Shown here piece after piece: positions 35,160-48,879 of a stretch of 64,000 bases of DNA. Position 1 is the stretch's first letter, and each line of letters begins with the position of its first letter. Under the pieces are notes generated by a model. That model did not search any database. It had not been told where the DNA came from and saw only the letters and a program-made list of their open reading frames with translations. The translations under genes and the position numbers were made by a program. Source of the DNA: Loxodes magnus (lineage: Eukaryota > Ciliophora > Karyorelictea > Loxodida > Loxodidae); NCBI GenBank assembly GCA_946699065.1, contig CAMPDV010000307.1, forward strand, positions 186,001 to 250,000. Direction: 5' to 3'.

Positions 35160-36935
35160 TACTCTTTTTAATCTTTCATAACTACTCTAATTTTTATTAG
35201 TTCATTATTTATTTTATTCATTAATTTTATGCTTTCCTTATTAGAAATATTTTATTTCATCAAATTTAATACTTTTTAGTATAAATTCATTTCTATTTTT
35301 TCTTGCTTCTACAATTAAATTAATATCTTTTTAAATCATCTTCGTATTTTTCTGTGTAACTATTATATATTCTATTCCACATCCTTATTCAAGTAAATTC
35401 TTTATAATTCCTTTATTATTTGTTGCTAAATTTTATATTTTTATTATTATATTTATCATTTTTATAGATTCATTTCTATAGGGTCTTACTATGGATTATA
35501 AATAGGATCTATTTGTTATTAATCTTAATGAAACTATGATATTTCGTACTGAATTTGTTTATTTTGATCTACATTTATCATATATATAAAATGGCTTCTA
35601 AGAAATAACAGAACTTTAAAAAAAACATTTAAACAGGAAAATTCTCTAAAAAATAAAAAAACGAAATAATTACAATGAGTGAAAGTGAGAAATATGATTG
35701 ATATGACGAGCATTAACCATTTGGAAATCTAGAACTAAAAAAACTTCCGATACAAACTAAAATAGAAATATTATCTAAGTCATTAAAAGAGTTTATGTTT
35801 AAAAATAGATACTTCACTGATAAAGTAGAAAAATTAGAAAAGTTAATAACGTCTTACTTGAGAAACAATATTAATAATCATAAGAAATAGAAGACAAACT
35901 GGAACAAAGAATTCTTTAAATTTAATAATAAATTCAGGTTACGCCATTTTCGATTTAACAGAATTAATCAGATCCTATGGAAATAGAAAATGAAGCCTCA
36001 ATTTAAAATAAACAGTAAACGTTTATTTAAAATAAGTAGTAAATTTAAATTAAATAAGTGTTACAGGAATAATAGGTTAAAAGAAGAATAAAATGCTACG
36101 TGTGCAATAAATAACACCAATGAAAATACTGCTACTAACTAAGCGAAATTTAAAGAAAGAATAAATAAGATATTTTTAGAAAACTATTTAGGATATATCC
36201 AACATAAAGCGGAAAAATTTATAGAAAAAATTCTTTAATTCAAATCTTAATCCTTGGATAAATAATTAGGAACGCTACATGCAAGATGAAAACTATTCCG
36301 AATATTAAAGGATGGTGCATTAATGAAGTGCTACACCGCCTAACTAAGCCTAGTAGGAATTCAAGACAAACTAATAGAGACAAGCTGATAGATTAGGTCA
36401 GATAGCTGACTACTAAGGCTTCAGCAAAGCTTTTTAACTTTAACTTTATGACCAAAGAATCTTTTAAGTTATAAATATGATTTGAAATCTTTTAATTTGA
36501 TAATTTTATTTATAGTATGCTTGCTACTTTCAGTTAATAGTTACTTATTTATTAATCTAATTTCCAATATTTCAAGGTTTTTTATGATATGAAAAGCAAA
36601 TAAATAAAAATTGCTGTTTTATTAATTTGATTAACTGCTTCTTTGATAGAATTTTTTATTTATACGTTATATTTATATAATTCTCCTATTTTATCTTGCT
36701 TATGTTTTTTAATATCAAAAAATAAAGCTATTCCCATTTTATTCAAATGTCTATCATATCTATATAGTGTAGAACGGTATTCTCCTTTTTATTTGCAAAT
36801 ATAATTTTTTATTTGAAGTAAATTTTTCTATGCTCAGACTTTACCTTGCTGAAATTCATTGTTTAACTTTAGATAAATTATTTCATAAAGAAATATTGAA
36901 TCTTTTCTGCTCCTTTTTCACGTGAGCAAAATCTT
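35160..36935 (-). pseudogene. Second copy of U16 gene, interrupted by element E7
   Basis: Read on the minus strand, 36,935-36,456 aligns with the N-terminal and central part of the 16,388 gene (cagcaaggtaaagtc, cttcatatcat and tgaaagta.caagca.act blocks) and 35,575-35,160 aligns with its C-terminal part (gaccctatagaaatgaatct and cttgaataaggat). The intervening 0.87 kb is element E7 on the opposite strand. Apart from the insertion the C-terminal part is degraded and loses a clear frame after about 35,300. The two copies differ too much for a recent duplication. At one site where the 16-kb copy has TGA this copy has TAT, which is consistent with an aromatic residue there. Confidence 0.6.
35591..36455 (+). 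mobile_element. ORF1/Gag-like zinc-knuckle element E7 nested in U16 copy
   Basis: ATG 35,591 opens MASKKQQNFKKNIQTGKFSK. An acidic helical part follows (LPIQTKIEILSKSLKEFM), then a Gln-rich linker and a CCHC knuckle CYVCNKQHH...C near 36,090-36,135, then a basic C terminus. The element's borders are seen from the host copy: about 35,570-35,590 on the left, where the ORF starts within 20 bp of the junction, and about 36,452 on the right, just after AAAGCTTTTTAACTTTAACTTTATG. No clear target-site duplication beyond 3-4 bp. It is a short complete insertion of an ORF1-only unit with no polymerase. Broken, with a few breaks. Confidence 0.55.
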
Positions 36936-36939
36936 TCTC

Positions 36940-39900
36940 TAAATTATTTTTTATTTCTTAAAAGAAATGATTGCTATATTTAATAAATTGAATTTTAACA
37001 GTATAAAAATTGTTCTTAATTATATTTATTTTTTTATTTTTATAATAGATTTTTGGTTATTCCAAATAGTGTTTATATATTCTTTATAAGGTAAACTTTA
37101 ATTTATAACTTAAAATTTTATAGTTCGATATTATTTTGTTCTAAGTTAATGATTTTACATAATTTTATACCTCAAAAAAAACCTATTATAAAATTGTTTA
37201 TTTTGTAAGGTTATTATATTTAAATTCTTTAAAAAGGTAATTAAAGCAAGTCTATTATATTATAAATTTAATTTGGAAATTATTTGGATTTTTACCTTTA
37301 TAAGCTTGAGATTTTTTATTTTATATTTTTAAGTGCCTTATCTATATTTTAAAATATTTACATATTTAGTTTATATTATATTTTTCTTTCCATAATAATC
37401 TGTTTAATTAATAAAATACTTTTAAAAAATTTAAGAAAGATAATGATGTAATCATACAAAAAATGTTGCTATGGTTTTTGAAATTATTTTAAATTTAAAT
37501 AAGAATATGAAACTAATAAAATGCTTAAAAATAATGATCTTATATGATTCTTTATAGTTACTTTAAATTATTTATATAATTCATTTAAAAGAATAAATCA
37601 TTTAAAACAAATTTAAATTTTGTATAGAATTTTATTAAAACTACCTTAAATTATGCTTAAATTGAAAAAAGTAAAAGTTATCATAAATTTAATTTTAAAT
37701 TAAAAATAAATTTGAATAAGAAGAAATTAAACTAAATCATTTTGCTTATTAATTTCTTTGATATAATGCATTTTATTTAAAAAATAAATATTTAAGATGC
37801 AATATTTATTTTATATTTAATACAGAAATTAAATCTTTTTAAATTATTGGACTTTTTCTATTTTTAATTTTTTAATTAATAATATTTTAGAAAAATTAAA
37901 ATTATTTAATCTTAATTTAAAAAATATTATTTATAAATTATTAAAATATTATAATTATTATTAATTATATATAAAAATTATAAAGAAATCTACTAATAAA
38001 TGTTATAGAAATAATTTATACTTCATTTTATTTCTAACTATAATAAATTTTTATAGATATAAACAATTTTTTAATTCTATTTTTACAGACAAATTATTTA
38101 TTTATAGTGAATCCAAATAAATCTCTCTTTTCTTATAAATCCTCCTAAAAAATGTTTAGTTCAGCGATTATGTTTTTTATTTTTTCCATTCTCCTTAATG
38201 TTTAACTTAGTTAATATTCTATAATGCTCTTTTGCTTATTTCTGTTATATCACATCTTTCTTCAATAATAAGAATCTAGAAACTCGATTTTTCCTTTTTA
38301 TAAAGCTGATTCTCTTTCTTCATTTTACTAATTTTTAATCGAATTATTTTATTAATTATGCAAAATCTTTTTTCTCTCTTATTTTTAATTTTAAAATAAA
38401 TATTTTTCTATAATCACCACCAATTCTTTTTCTTCAATTATTTAAGTTTGTAGATAATCGACTTATTTAAAATTCTTTTTGTTTGAAATTTAATCTTTAA
38501 ATTTTTTTTATTTTACAGGTTAAAAACAACCAATTTCAGCAATTATACAAATACTCATTGCTATAATTAATTAATAATAATCTAATTTCTATCGTTTTTT
38601 GATGAATGAAAATTATTGATATAACGAAATTTTGTATGAGTTTTAGATATCTAAGAATTAATTTTAATCAATCCCCCATTCTATAAAACTTAAATAACTG
38701 TAAAAGCCTCACCCTACTTTTAATTAATATTTTATGACCTTTAAAATAATAAATTTTATGTTCTTTTTATATCTAAAATATTAATAAAACTTAGTTTGAA
38801 AAATTAGTTACTAAGCTATTTTAAAATTATAAAAAATGTTTATATTAATGAGCTTTTTCATTTTATTTATTTAGCATATTTTAAAATTATTTTTAAAGCA
38901 AAATCTCTTCTATTATTATTAATTTTAATGTAAGTTTTAACTTATTTATTTAAACTTGCAAAACTAAATAAATTTTGTATATAATCTATTTGTTGGTTTT
39001 AACTTTTAAGAATAAGCTAAAAAATAAATTTAGACCATTAAACTCGCAATTATCTTTGAATGCAAATTAGTTAATTATATTTATTCTTAGCTAAATCTAT
39101 GAATAAATTTATTTAGTTAAACTTTATTAATAATTATATGCTTTTAAAATTTTATAGCTTTTTGTTCTTTACAAGTTTTTTTTTTACTTAAACCGCTTTT
39201 AATTTATTGTTAATTAAGTTATTCTATTAAATATTATAAATTCACTTTTAATGTAGTTTCTATTTCTTGTAACTATTTTATTTTCTGATAAAATGTTCTT
39301 ATGGAGCTACAATATCGTTTTAATAATTTTACTTTTATTTATTTAATGAAGCTTATAGCTTTTTTAGTTAATATAATCTTGCTAACTAAATGTTCAAGTA
39401 AGAGTACTTTGTCAAATAATCATTTTATATTACGAAATTAAAAATAATTATTATTAAAATTAGATGTAATCTTAGATTCTTTCTTTTTTATTAAATCCAT
39501 ATAAATAAAAACATTAAATTTAAATTTAATCATTTAACTTTACCTAGTTAAACAATTTTCTCTGCTGTTTAGAAAATTTTCAATAAAATTTTAGTTAAAA
39601 CTAATTTAAAAATATAGCAAACTACTAGTTATAGAAATTTTATTCTTATAACAAAAATTAAAAATATAATAGAATTTTAATCAGTTAGAGACTAATAAAT
39701 CAAATATTATATAAAAATCTAAAAAGTTTGAACTTGAAAGGATTAATAAATATTATTTAAACTAAAAAATATAACTAAAACTTTTAAAATTCTTAATAGC
39801 AAAATTTAAAATTTAAAGTTGGAAAAGTTTTTAAAAGGAACAGATCAAAATTAATAATTAGTAACTTATATTAGCACCATTTAGATATAAATAAAATTTA

Positions 39901-42300
39901 TCAAAAGAAATAAAAATATCTAAATTATTTCTTGAAGAATCATTACTTGAAAAAATCTAATATAGTTTTTTTCTCTAACACATTATTATATTCTTATTAT
40001 TTTTTATTTAAAGAAAGGAATTTTCTTTATAGCCTATTAAATATCTATCCTGAATACGGATATATAATTGATAAAAACTAACCTTAAAATAAAGAAACTT
40101 CAATATACAAATTGCCTATTAAAATGCTTAAATTTATTCAAACTCAACTATTTATTTAACTTAGATTTTTCTAGAAACATACTTTTTTTTTTTCAAAAAT
40201 TTAAATAGATAAAGTATAATAATAGTTATTTTATTAAGATAAGAAAAAATAATAGAAAAATTAAACTAGAAAAATAAAGAGTTAAAGCTAAATAATTTTA
40301 TATATGAGTTAACTCATTCGATAGTAAGCATATTCTCATATATATAATTTAAATATTTCTTTTATCTTATTAAATAATTAAGTCAAGATGAAAAATTTAA
40401 ATTTTGCATAATGTGAATGTAAGCATCCTTCTATCTTTTATATTTGAAATTAGATTTTTTTGAAATAGAATGCTATATTTTATTTTTATAACTTTTCACT
40501 TTTATCTTATATTAATTTCAAAATAATTAGAGATTTTATATTAAACATTCTAAATGTATCCCTTAAAGTTAGTATAGTGTTTTTAAACTACAGCTTTATT
40601 AAATTTATTTAAACAATTATATAGGAAATATTACAGAACTTCAATTTTTAAGTCAACACTCTGAATCATAATTTTGATTATATCAACTTTTTTATAAATA
40701 ATCATTTTATTTATGAATTGGTTACATTTTATACAAACAATTTTAAAACAAATGTTAGTAAGTTATTTTAATCCATAATTAATTAAAATAAATTAAATTT
40801 TCAAATTTTTTAGAGTTTAATAGCTTTTATTAAATTCATTTATTCAATCCAAACCTTTAAAAGAATGTATTAGTGTATAAAATATTCAAAATTAGATGAA
40901 TTAAGCAAAAAGCTAGAGTTTACTTATTTAGTTAATTAAAAATTAGTAATTTTAATTGGCTTATCTCATTAAATTATTTATCTTGCTTTTATTTATAAAT
41001 TCTATATTAAAACGCTATCATTTTAACTAAAGTAAATAGCACTGCTAGAGTTAGAAAACTATGAAGTAAAGAGAAAATTAAAGAGTTTTAATAGGAAGCT
41101 ATATTTTTTATTCATATTTTTGTTTTTGATAATATTTTTAGCTTCTCCAACTATATTATTGTACTTAAATCTGATTTATTTAAAGTGGTAGTAGTAAGTT
41201 AAGCGTAGTAACAATTTTTTAAATTTGCTATAGCTCAAAATTTAGGAAAATTGAATTTTATTATGAAGTGAAAGTAAAAATTATAGAAATACAATTAAAG
41301 TATTTTACTAATTAGAAAATAAAGACAAATCTATGTTAATACTAGTTAATTAAAAAATTAAGCTAAAGTTATTTTAATTTCAAAGCTATTTTATACTAAC
41401 TATATTTATTAAAAACAAGCAAAAGAAAATAGTTAAACTGATGAGTAAAACATCATGTTATATCATAATGTATATTAGTTAATAATTAGAAAATAAAAAA
41501 AAATAATTATTGATATATATAAGTATATTTACAGAGTTTAAATAAACCATACAATTATAAATTAAAATAGTGTTGATATGATTTAATTGAAAATTAATAG
41601 TATATTATAATTTTATCAATCATATATATAAACTAATTAAAAATTTAGATTAACAGACGATAAAATTAATTTTATCTAAAAGATCGAACGGAAACAAAAT
41701 AAAATAATAAAGTTTAAAATAAAATATTAATTTTCCTTTCAACTTCTTCTAAAGTATTTTTAGATAAAATTTTATTAAATTAGTTTAGAATAGAAAGAAA
41801 AATCACTTGAATAGTTTACTAATAAAGACTACTTTATCTTTAATCAAAAATTTGATCTTTGATATATCGAAATGATATAGTTGCTATTTTTATCTAATAA
41901 AATTTATAGGATGAAACATTTAATTTAAAATTACAAAATATATTAAGAATAATCAAAATTTATTTTATTTATTAGTAAAAACATATTAACTAGAAATAAT
42001 ATTTTAAACTTAATTCAAGAAATATAATTTTATTTTCTATGAAAATAATGAAACAAAATTTTTAAATTTTACTCTGGAACTTAAATATGAAACACATTTT
42101 TCCTTTATTAAATAGAAAATTTCATAATTGTCAGGATTTTATTACTTCAAATGATTCTTTAATAAAAATAATTGCTTAAAGCTTTATCTTATTTTCATAT
42201 AATTGAATAAAAATATGAATTAAATTTAATTTTTTTTCTTGATTTCTTTAATATTTAAACATAAGTGTTTAATTTTAAGTATTTAAAGTTTACAATATTC
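36940..42300. other. AT desert, left part
   Basis: More than 5 kb of near-pure A/T sequence with homopolymer runs and short palindromes. I see no repeat shared with the rest of the window and no gene apart from the weak candidate at 38,100-38,580. Confidence 0.5.
38100..38580 (-). pseudogene. Weak coding-like patch
   Basis: The minus strand has raised G+C and two competing frames with protein-like stretches: one with MSICIIAEIGCFQP and EEKELVVIIEKYLFQN, the other with LIIEERCDITEISKRALQNI and VKHQGEWKKQK. They would need at least one frame change to form one protein. It may be a decayed gene or one with an unrecognised small intron. No domain recognised. Confidence 0.25.
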
Positions 42301-42339
42301 AAAAAATAAAAAACGGATCTAAAGAGTGTATTGTCCAAG

Positions 42340-42510
42340 TACTTTAGTCCAAGGTAAGAAAAATTATTCAATTTTGAGAGGAATTATCATCTTTGACCTT
42401 GATTAAAGAATTAAATCGAAGCGATTTGTTTCAGAAAGTAAAAACAAACCATCTTCTTATTGAAAGGGAATCAATAAGAAGAAATCAGCACTCTGCTGAG
42501 CAAAGAAAAG
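42340..42510 (+). ncRNA. Hairpin-rich island, candidate structured RNA
   Basis: Within 10 kb of AT desert this short G/C-richer block has four exact stems: CAAGGT 42,350-42,355 with ACCTTG 42,396-42,401; AAATCG-aag-CGATTT at 42,413-42,427; TCTTCTTATTGA with TCAATAAGAAGA at 42,452-42,482 (12 bp, seven-base loop); and CAGCA-ctc-TGCTG at 42,486-42,498. A related partial unit with TCGAAGCGAT and AAAAACAAAC occurs near 42,640. I see no long frame. It does not match tRNA, 5S, U-snRNA or telomerase RNA features that I can recall. Orientation is assigned arbitrarily. Confidence 0.4.
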
Positions 42511-42699
42511 AAGAGTAATACATTTTAATTTATAAAAATATTATACAGAAATTAAAACTTTCTTCTTAATATTATTCCAGTGCTTTTTTGCAGAATTTAA
42601 CAGATATTAAGAAAAATTCAAAAAGATAAGCAAAGTTTGAAGTCGAAGCGATCTAAAAAACAAACTTAACTCTTATTTAATTATATTTTTATCTATTGT

Positions 42700-45600
42700 A
42701 ACTCAAAAGTATTATAAATTCATTTCTTTTTTAAGATTTTCTAAATTATTTTTATTTAAATAAAAGAAACTTATATCTAATATTATTCAGATATTTTATT
42801 AATTAACTGATTATTATCTTAATGAATATAAACTTTGCAAAAATATCTAAGTTAAATTTCAAAAAATAAAGATAATTGTAATTGCAATTCTCCAAAAATC
42901 AAGATTCTCACAATAAAACTAGTTGATATTATTTTATAAAGTAAAATGATAAAAATTTATAGAAAATAAATGTATTATTATATATTTTTATTATATTATA
43001 TAAGAATTATTTTAGCTTTTTGATTTTCATTATATTAATCTTTTATTGTTTTAAGTTATTTTAATACATCATTTTTATAAAATACTCTAAAAATATGTTA
43101 AATCTAAATCTTTATCTTTAAAACTAGAAAAAAATTCTTACTAATAAAAACTAGTAAATTATTAACTTTTTGTATACATTTAATTTCATTTTTTTAATTT
43201 CCAAAGTTTCCAATTTTATTTACTATATTGCAAAGCAATGAGATTTTTAGAAAAAATTTTTAGCAGTAGAAGTAAAAGATTTAAAATGCTTTATAAAAAA
43301 ATTTTGCAATAATAGTTTAAAATTTCGGTTTTATTATCTATTAAATTTCTTGGCTTCGAGCATTCTCATTATATTACAATTTAATTTTATTAATTTTAAG
43401 ATTTAACTTTTCTTATGTGATAATTAAATAAATAAGTCAGAGTAAAATATTTGATTAAAAATAAAGAGAGTATTTATAATATTTTTTAATTTTTATCGTT
43501 AATAGAAAAAAAACATATTAACACATAATTTCATCCTATAATTTTTTAGGTTGATCTCATTAAATGTTTTCTAATATTTTAAATTTATACCTGATTTTAT
43601 GATTTATATGTTTTTTCTTTATATAATATATTTAAAAACTATTATTTAAATATCAAATAGATTTATTATTTTATTAATTTAACTTTCTTTAATTATTTAA
43701 ATAATATCATCTATTTAAAACTTTTTGCTTAGCTAAATTTAATGTTTTTAATGAAATTAATATTAACTATAATTTTGTAAAAAAATATAATAATTTCAAT
43801 ATATTAACTTGCTTTTAAGTTTATGCATTCATAAGTAAAAAAATGAAAGAGATATTATTAGTAATATTGAAATAGAGAAAGTTATTCTAAATTTATGATA
43901 ACAATTTTTTGTAAGAGATAAAATTTTGATTATAATGAAATTTTTCTCTTCAATTTATATGCAAATTTCAATTTTTTAAATTATTATATATATATATATA
44001 AGATTGTAAGAAAAGCTTATTCATAGTTATATATAAATAAATACCTAAAATTTATATGCAATGTTTCAATTAAATTTTATTTTGTTAATTTTTAATAAGT
44101 TAATATTAGCAAAAAACATTTTCCAAGCTCTGCTTTGATGAAAAAAAATTAACTTAAATAAAATACTTTATAGACAAATCAATAAAGATAACTTGTATCT
44201 TTATTTAAAGTTTTATGCTTTATTTCATTAATAAATTTTTTATTTTTTTAATTTGTAAATTTTACTTTTATTAATTATTATTTAATAGCTCAAATAGATA
44301 ATATACAAATATTTTACTATGATGTATTGATTTTTTATATTAAAGATGCTAATTTATAAATTTTTATTTAATTATTCTTTGTAAAATTAATTAATTAAAA
44401 TAAATTTAGTTTAAACTAAAAAATATTATAAAGGAATTAAATTTACATAGCTGAGTAAGATAGAAATTATAAATTTTCTTTTTAAGATAAAACTATCTTT
44501 ATATTTAAATTATTAATATAATAATAGAAGTTTTTATTTAATTAGTAATTATGAAGATATAATATAAAATAATTATTGTATTTATATAAAATAAAATACT
44601 TGTATTCTAAATATTTCATAACTATAAGCATTTAATATCATATAATTAAAATAATAATATAAATATATTATATTCATATTTTTTAATCTTAGTCATTTAA
44701 ATACAGTTTTAATTAAATTTTATTTCAAATGAAAAGATATATACATGCTACCTTAAATATTTAAAAATGCTTAATTTATAATTTAATACTAAAGTATATA
44801 TAATGAATTAGGTTTATTATTTATGCTAAGTATTAATAGGTAAACATTTAATAGATTTTATATATTTGGAATATATCTAAATTTAAAAATATTAAGATAA
44901 TATTTAAATTTAGAAAAATTACTTTAAGATTAATTAATTTCCGTATTTTTAAATTATTTATGCGTTTAAGTTATAATAAACTAAAATTGAAAGTATAAAA
45001 GAAAGTTTATATTATATTATATAATTACTTATAAATATTTAATATTTATTCTAAATTTACAAACTATTGTGCACAAACGTTAAAAGATTATGCTATTTAG
45101 TTTAAAAATATTAAAGAAAACAGATTAGCAAAAAATGTATTTAAATTAAAATCTAATTACTTTTAAATAAATAAATAAATATTCATTTGTAATTAAATTA
45201 AAATTTTATCGGAGTTTATGTTAACCCAGTAATTAATTTTTCTTAAAAGATAAATTTGTGCAGTTTAAAGTTATTAAACTCTAGCAATTTTTATTATATT
45301 ATTGAATTATATGAAATAAAGCTTTAAATAAGATGAAAATTAAAAAAAATTATATATGAAATATAAAGGGACCAAGTATATCTGATTTTAGCTACTTTTG
45401 AAATGAAATCCACTTGTATTGTAATAGCTTCATATAGAAGAATAATGACAAATTTGTTAAATAGGTTTCCGTTTTGGAAAGTAAAATAAAACCATACTTT
45501 TTTAAGATTTCTCTATTCAACGTAAAGTGAAAGAAATGCTATTCTTGAAAATAAATGGACTCCTAATAAATGAATAAATTTTTAAGTCTAAAAATAAAAA

Positions 45601-47555
45601 GATATTAAAATATATTGAAAGAGTTAGAATAATTAGATTTTACGTTAATAATAAGATATGATAACTTAACTTTATTTAAATTTTTATTAAAAAATAAAAA
45701 TTAATAATACATTTTTATGTTTAAGGTTTTAAACACAAAATAAATTTAAACTTCAATGTAATATAGATAAAGTTCAGATAAAATAAAATAAAAAACTAAG
45801 TGAATTGAATTTGCTATTATTTAGTAATTTTGTTTATTATTAATAATTTATTAAAATTCATTTTATTTTTCTTATTTTTTAATTTAGAAATAAAAAATAA
45901 ATAATTACCTAAGTTAAAATAATAACAGAATTAACTCAATTAGATTTTTAAATTAACTATGAATAATTTATAAATTTTAATAGATTAAAGCTAATTTAAT
46001 AAGATTTTATAAAATATTTTGCTATTAAGATAAATCTTTTACAACTTTATAATTTCTCTTTTATAAAATTTTATTAATAAACAATCTATTGAGATTTCAA
46101 TTATATTTTTTATGTTATTTATATCTTGAGAGCTAAGTTATTTAAGCCAAAATAATTATATTTCTGATTTAATAAATTAAAATATAATTTTAACTAATTA
46201 CAAACTAATTAAAAAATAGAATATATTGATATTTTCTTATAAATATATTTTAATATTATTTAATTATACTAAAAATTATTTTTTATATTTTAACTTAGTA
46301 TGTCGAAGTTGATAATAATTTAAAATTTAAAGTAGGTTAAATTTTAATTAAATGTTGTAATAAAAATAAATATATAATTAATATAAAGGTATTAAATAAC
46401 TCTTAAATAAAAAAATTTGATCTAATATGTTATTAAAATTAATAATATTATAAAAAATATTTTTAGTTTTAACTTTGTAATTAGATAATAAAATAATTTA
46501 ATAATAATTAAAATGTTAACATATATTTTTAATTTTTTATAAATGGTTTCAATTTTAATTTTCTTTAAGTTTAATCTTTTAAATTTATAAGCATTTTAAT
46601 TACGTATATTTAATTTTATAAATTATCAATAATATTTGTATAAATTTTAAATATTTATTACCATTTAAGTTAATATTTATATAATATTTTTAAATTTTTA
46701 TATTAATTTTATTAACTTTTCTACTATTATTTATGCCTTTATAATTTATTAATATTTATTTAGCTAGTATATTTAAAATATATAAACATTTTATTTATAA
46801 CAATATTATTTTTATTTTTAAGATTTATTAAGCACTAAAATAGAAAATTACAAATAATTAATAAAAATTATAATTTTTTACTTTTTATAAAGTCTTTTAC
46901 TTTAAAATATTTTTGATGACTAATCATTTGATAAAAATAAAGAGTTGATATAATTTTACATTTGTAAATTAAAAATAAATATAAAAATTATAAGATTAAA
47001 GAGTAGCCACATGTGAAAAATTAAAATTATGCTAAATAAAAAGTTTATTTTTACATACTATAGAAGATATATATCATAGAAACAATTTCTATACCTCAAA
47101 TAATTAATTTATATAATTATTATTAAAATTTACAAATTTCAGTGTGTATGAAATAATGATATAACCCTTTAATAAATTCTCTATTTATATTGTTTTCATT
47201 TTAGTTTAAATTAATAAAAAAATTATTTAACAAACATAATTTTTATAAGGAATATTTTTGTATAATTATTTATTATACTTTTGTAATTTTTTATTTAAAT
47301 GTTGTATAATTTTATGAAGAAAATTAAAATTTGTATGAAATATATTTAATTTTATAGATGTAAAACATAGTATCAAAATATGATAAATCGATAATCTAAT
47401 ATTCTAATTTTAAACAATATATAATAGGTTATCATACTTTTATATAAAATGAATAAATATATCTTTAAAAACTTAGCTAAATAAAAAAAAACTTTGAGTC
47501 TTTTTAAAGCAATATTATGTAATTAAATAAAGGTAGTTCTAAATTATTTAAAAAC
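42700..47555. other. AT desert, right part
   Basis: Nearly featureless A/T sequence. A faintly G/C-richer patch at about 45,365-45,600 gave no frame I would defend. No repeats shared with other regions were noticed. Confidence 0.45.
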
Positions 47556-47560
47556 GAAAA

Positions 47561-48374
47561 ATTTCTTTTTATTTCTTTTTATTTCTTTTTATTTCTTTTT
47601 ATTTCTTTTTATTTCTTTTTATTTCTTTTTATTTCTTTTTATTTCTTTTTATTTCTTTTTATTTCTTTTTATTTCTTTTTATTTCTTTTTATTTCTTTTT
47701 ATTTCTTTTTATTTCTTTTTATTTCTTTTTATTTCTTTTTATTTCTTTTTATTTCTTTTTATTTCTTTTTATTTCTTTTTATTTCTTTTATTTCTTTTTA
47801 TTTCTTTTTATTTCTTTTTATTTCTTTTTATTTCTTTTTATTTCTTTTTATTTCTTTTTATTTCTTTTATTTCTTTTTATTTCTTTTATTTCTTTTTATT
47901 TCTTTTTATTTCTTTTTATTTCTTTTTATTTCTTTTTATTTCTTTTTATTTCTTTTTATTTCTTTTATTTCTTTTTATTTCTTTTATTTCTTTTTATTTC
48001 TTTTTATTTCTTTTTATTTCTTTTTATTTCTTTTTATTTCTTTTTATTTCTTTTTATTTCTTTTTATTTCTTTTTATTTCTTTTTATTTCTTTTTATTTC
48101 TTTTTATTTCTTTTTATTTCTTTTTATTTCTTTTTATTTCTTTTATTTCTTTTTATTTCTTTTTATTTCTTTTTATTTCTTTTTATTTCTTTTTATTTCT
48201 TTTTATTTCTTTTTATTTCTTTTATTTCTTTTTATTTCTTTTATTTCTTTTTATTTCTTTTTATTTCTTTTTATTTCTTTTTATTTCTTTTTATTTCTTT
48301 TTATTTCTTTTTATTTCTTTTATTTCTTTTTATTTCTTTTATTTCTTTTTAAAAATTTATTTTTATTTCTTTTT
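47561..48374. repeat. Satellite of 10-bp unit ATTTCTTTTT
   Basis: About 80 tandem copies of ATTTCTTTTT, nearly perfect, with occasional 9-bp variants (ATTTCTTTT) more frequent after 47,785. One strand is pure pyrimidine apart from the single A per unit. The low divergence implies recent expansion or continuing homogenisation. It ends in a broken unit near 48,374. Replication slippage is the likely source; a nucleosome-excluding or triplex-prone structure is possible. Confidence 0.95.
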
Positions 48375-48460
48375 AATTAATAATTCAAAAAGTATTTTAA
48401 TAATCTTAATAAATAAATTATTTCTATTCTTTAGACTATTATTTTTAATTATTTGATTAT

Positions 48461-48600
48461 AGAGCGCGTAGCACTCTTGTTGGTGCGCAGTTCTTTATGT
48501 TTCATACTGACATGAATGTTTGTTACTGATATTATCAGATACTGGTAGACCTTGTTCAATACTGGTATAATTATTCAGTACTGATAAAAATGTTATTGTA
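48461..48600 (-). mobile_element. SINE-like fragment S4 (tail A and minisatellite)
   Basis: On the plus strand it reads gattatagagcgcgtagcac, then ggtgcgcag and repeated ACTGA-type units (TACTGGT, TACTGAT), the reverse of the S1 3' end. The core monomers are missing, so it is 5'-truncated, as is usual for target-primed retroposition. It starts 90 bp after the satellite. Confidence 0.6.
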
Positions 48601-48675
48601 TTAGTTGAAATTTAAGCAAAATCAAAAGATGTAGGAAATATAAAAATTTATATAAATAAATAAATTGAATTTTTG

Positions 48676-48870
48676 AGCACGTAGCACTTCTTTAGTGCGC
48701 AGCTCTTTAAATTAATTTTATTTAATGTCGAAAAATAACATTTTATGCGTTTCTATCCTTGTTTTCTCTTCCTGCAGTACGTCCTTGTAATTTTTCTTTT
48801 CAAGCATAGGATACAATATGCAATTACAGACATCTTTCCCCGACCTATGATGAAGAAAGTTTTCTCCTTT
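48676..48870 (-). mobile_element. Diverged SINE-like element S5
   Basis: Begins on the plus strand with gagcacgtagcac...gtgcgcagctctttaa, a tail-A variant, and ends near 48,870 with CCCCGACCTATGATGAAG, the reverse of a diverged core start. The middle is unlike S1. It has no TATCAGTA array. It may represent an older or separate subfamily using the same tail. Confidence 0.45.
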
Positions 48871-48879
48871 CATTCAGAG

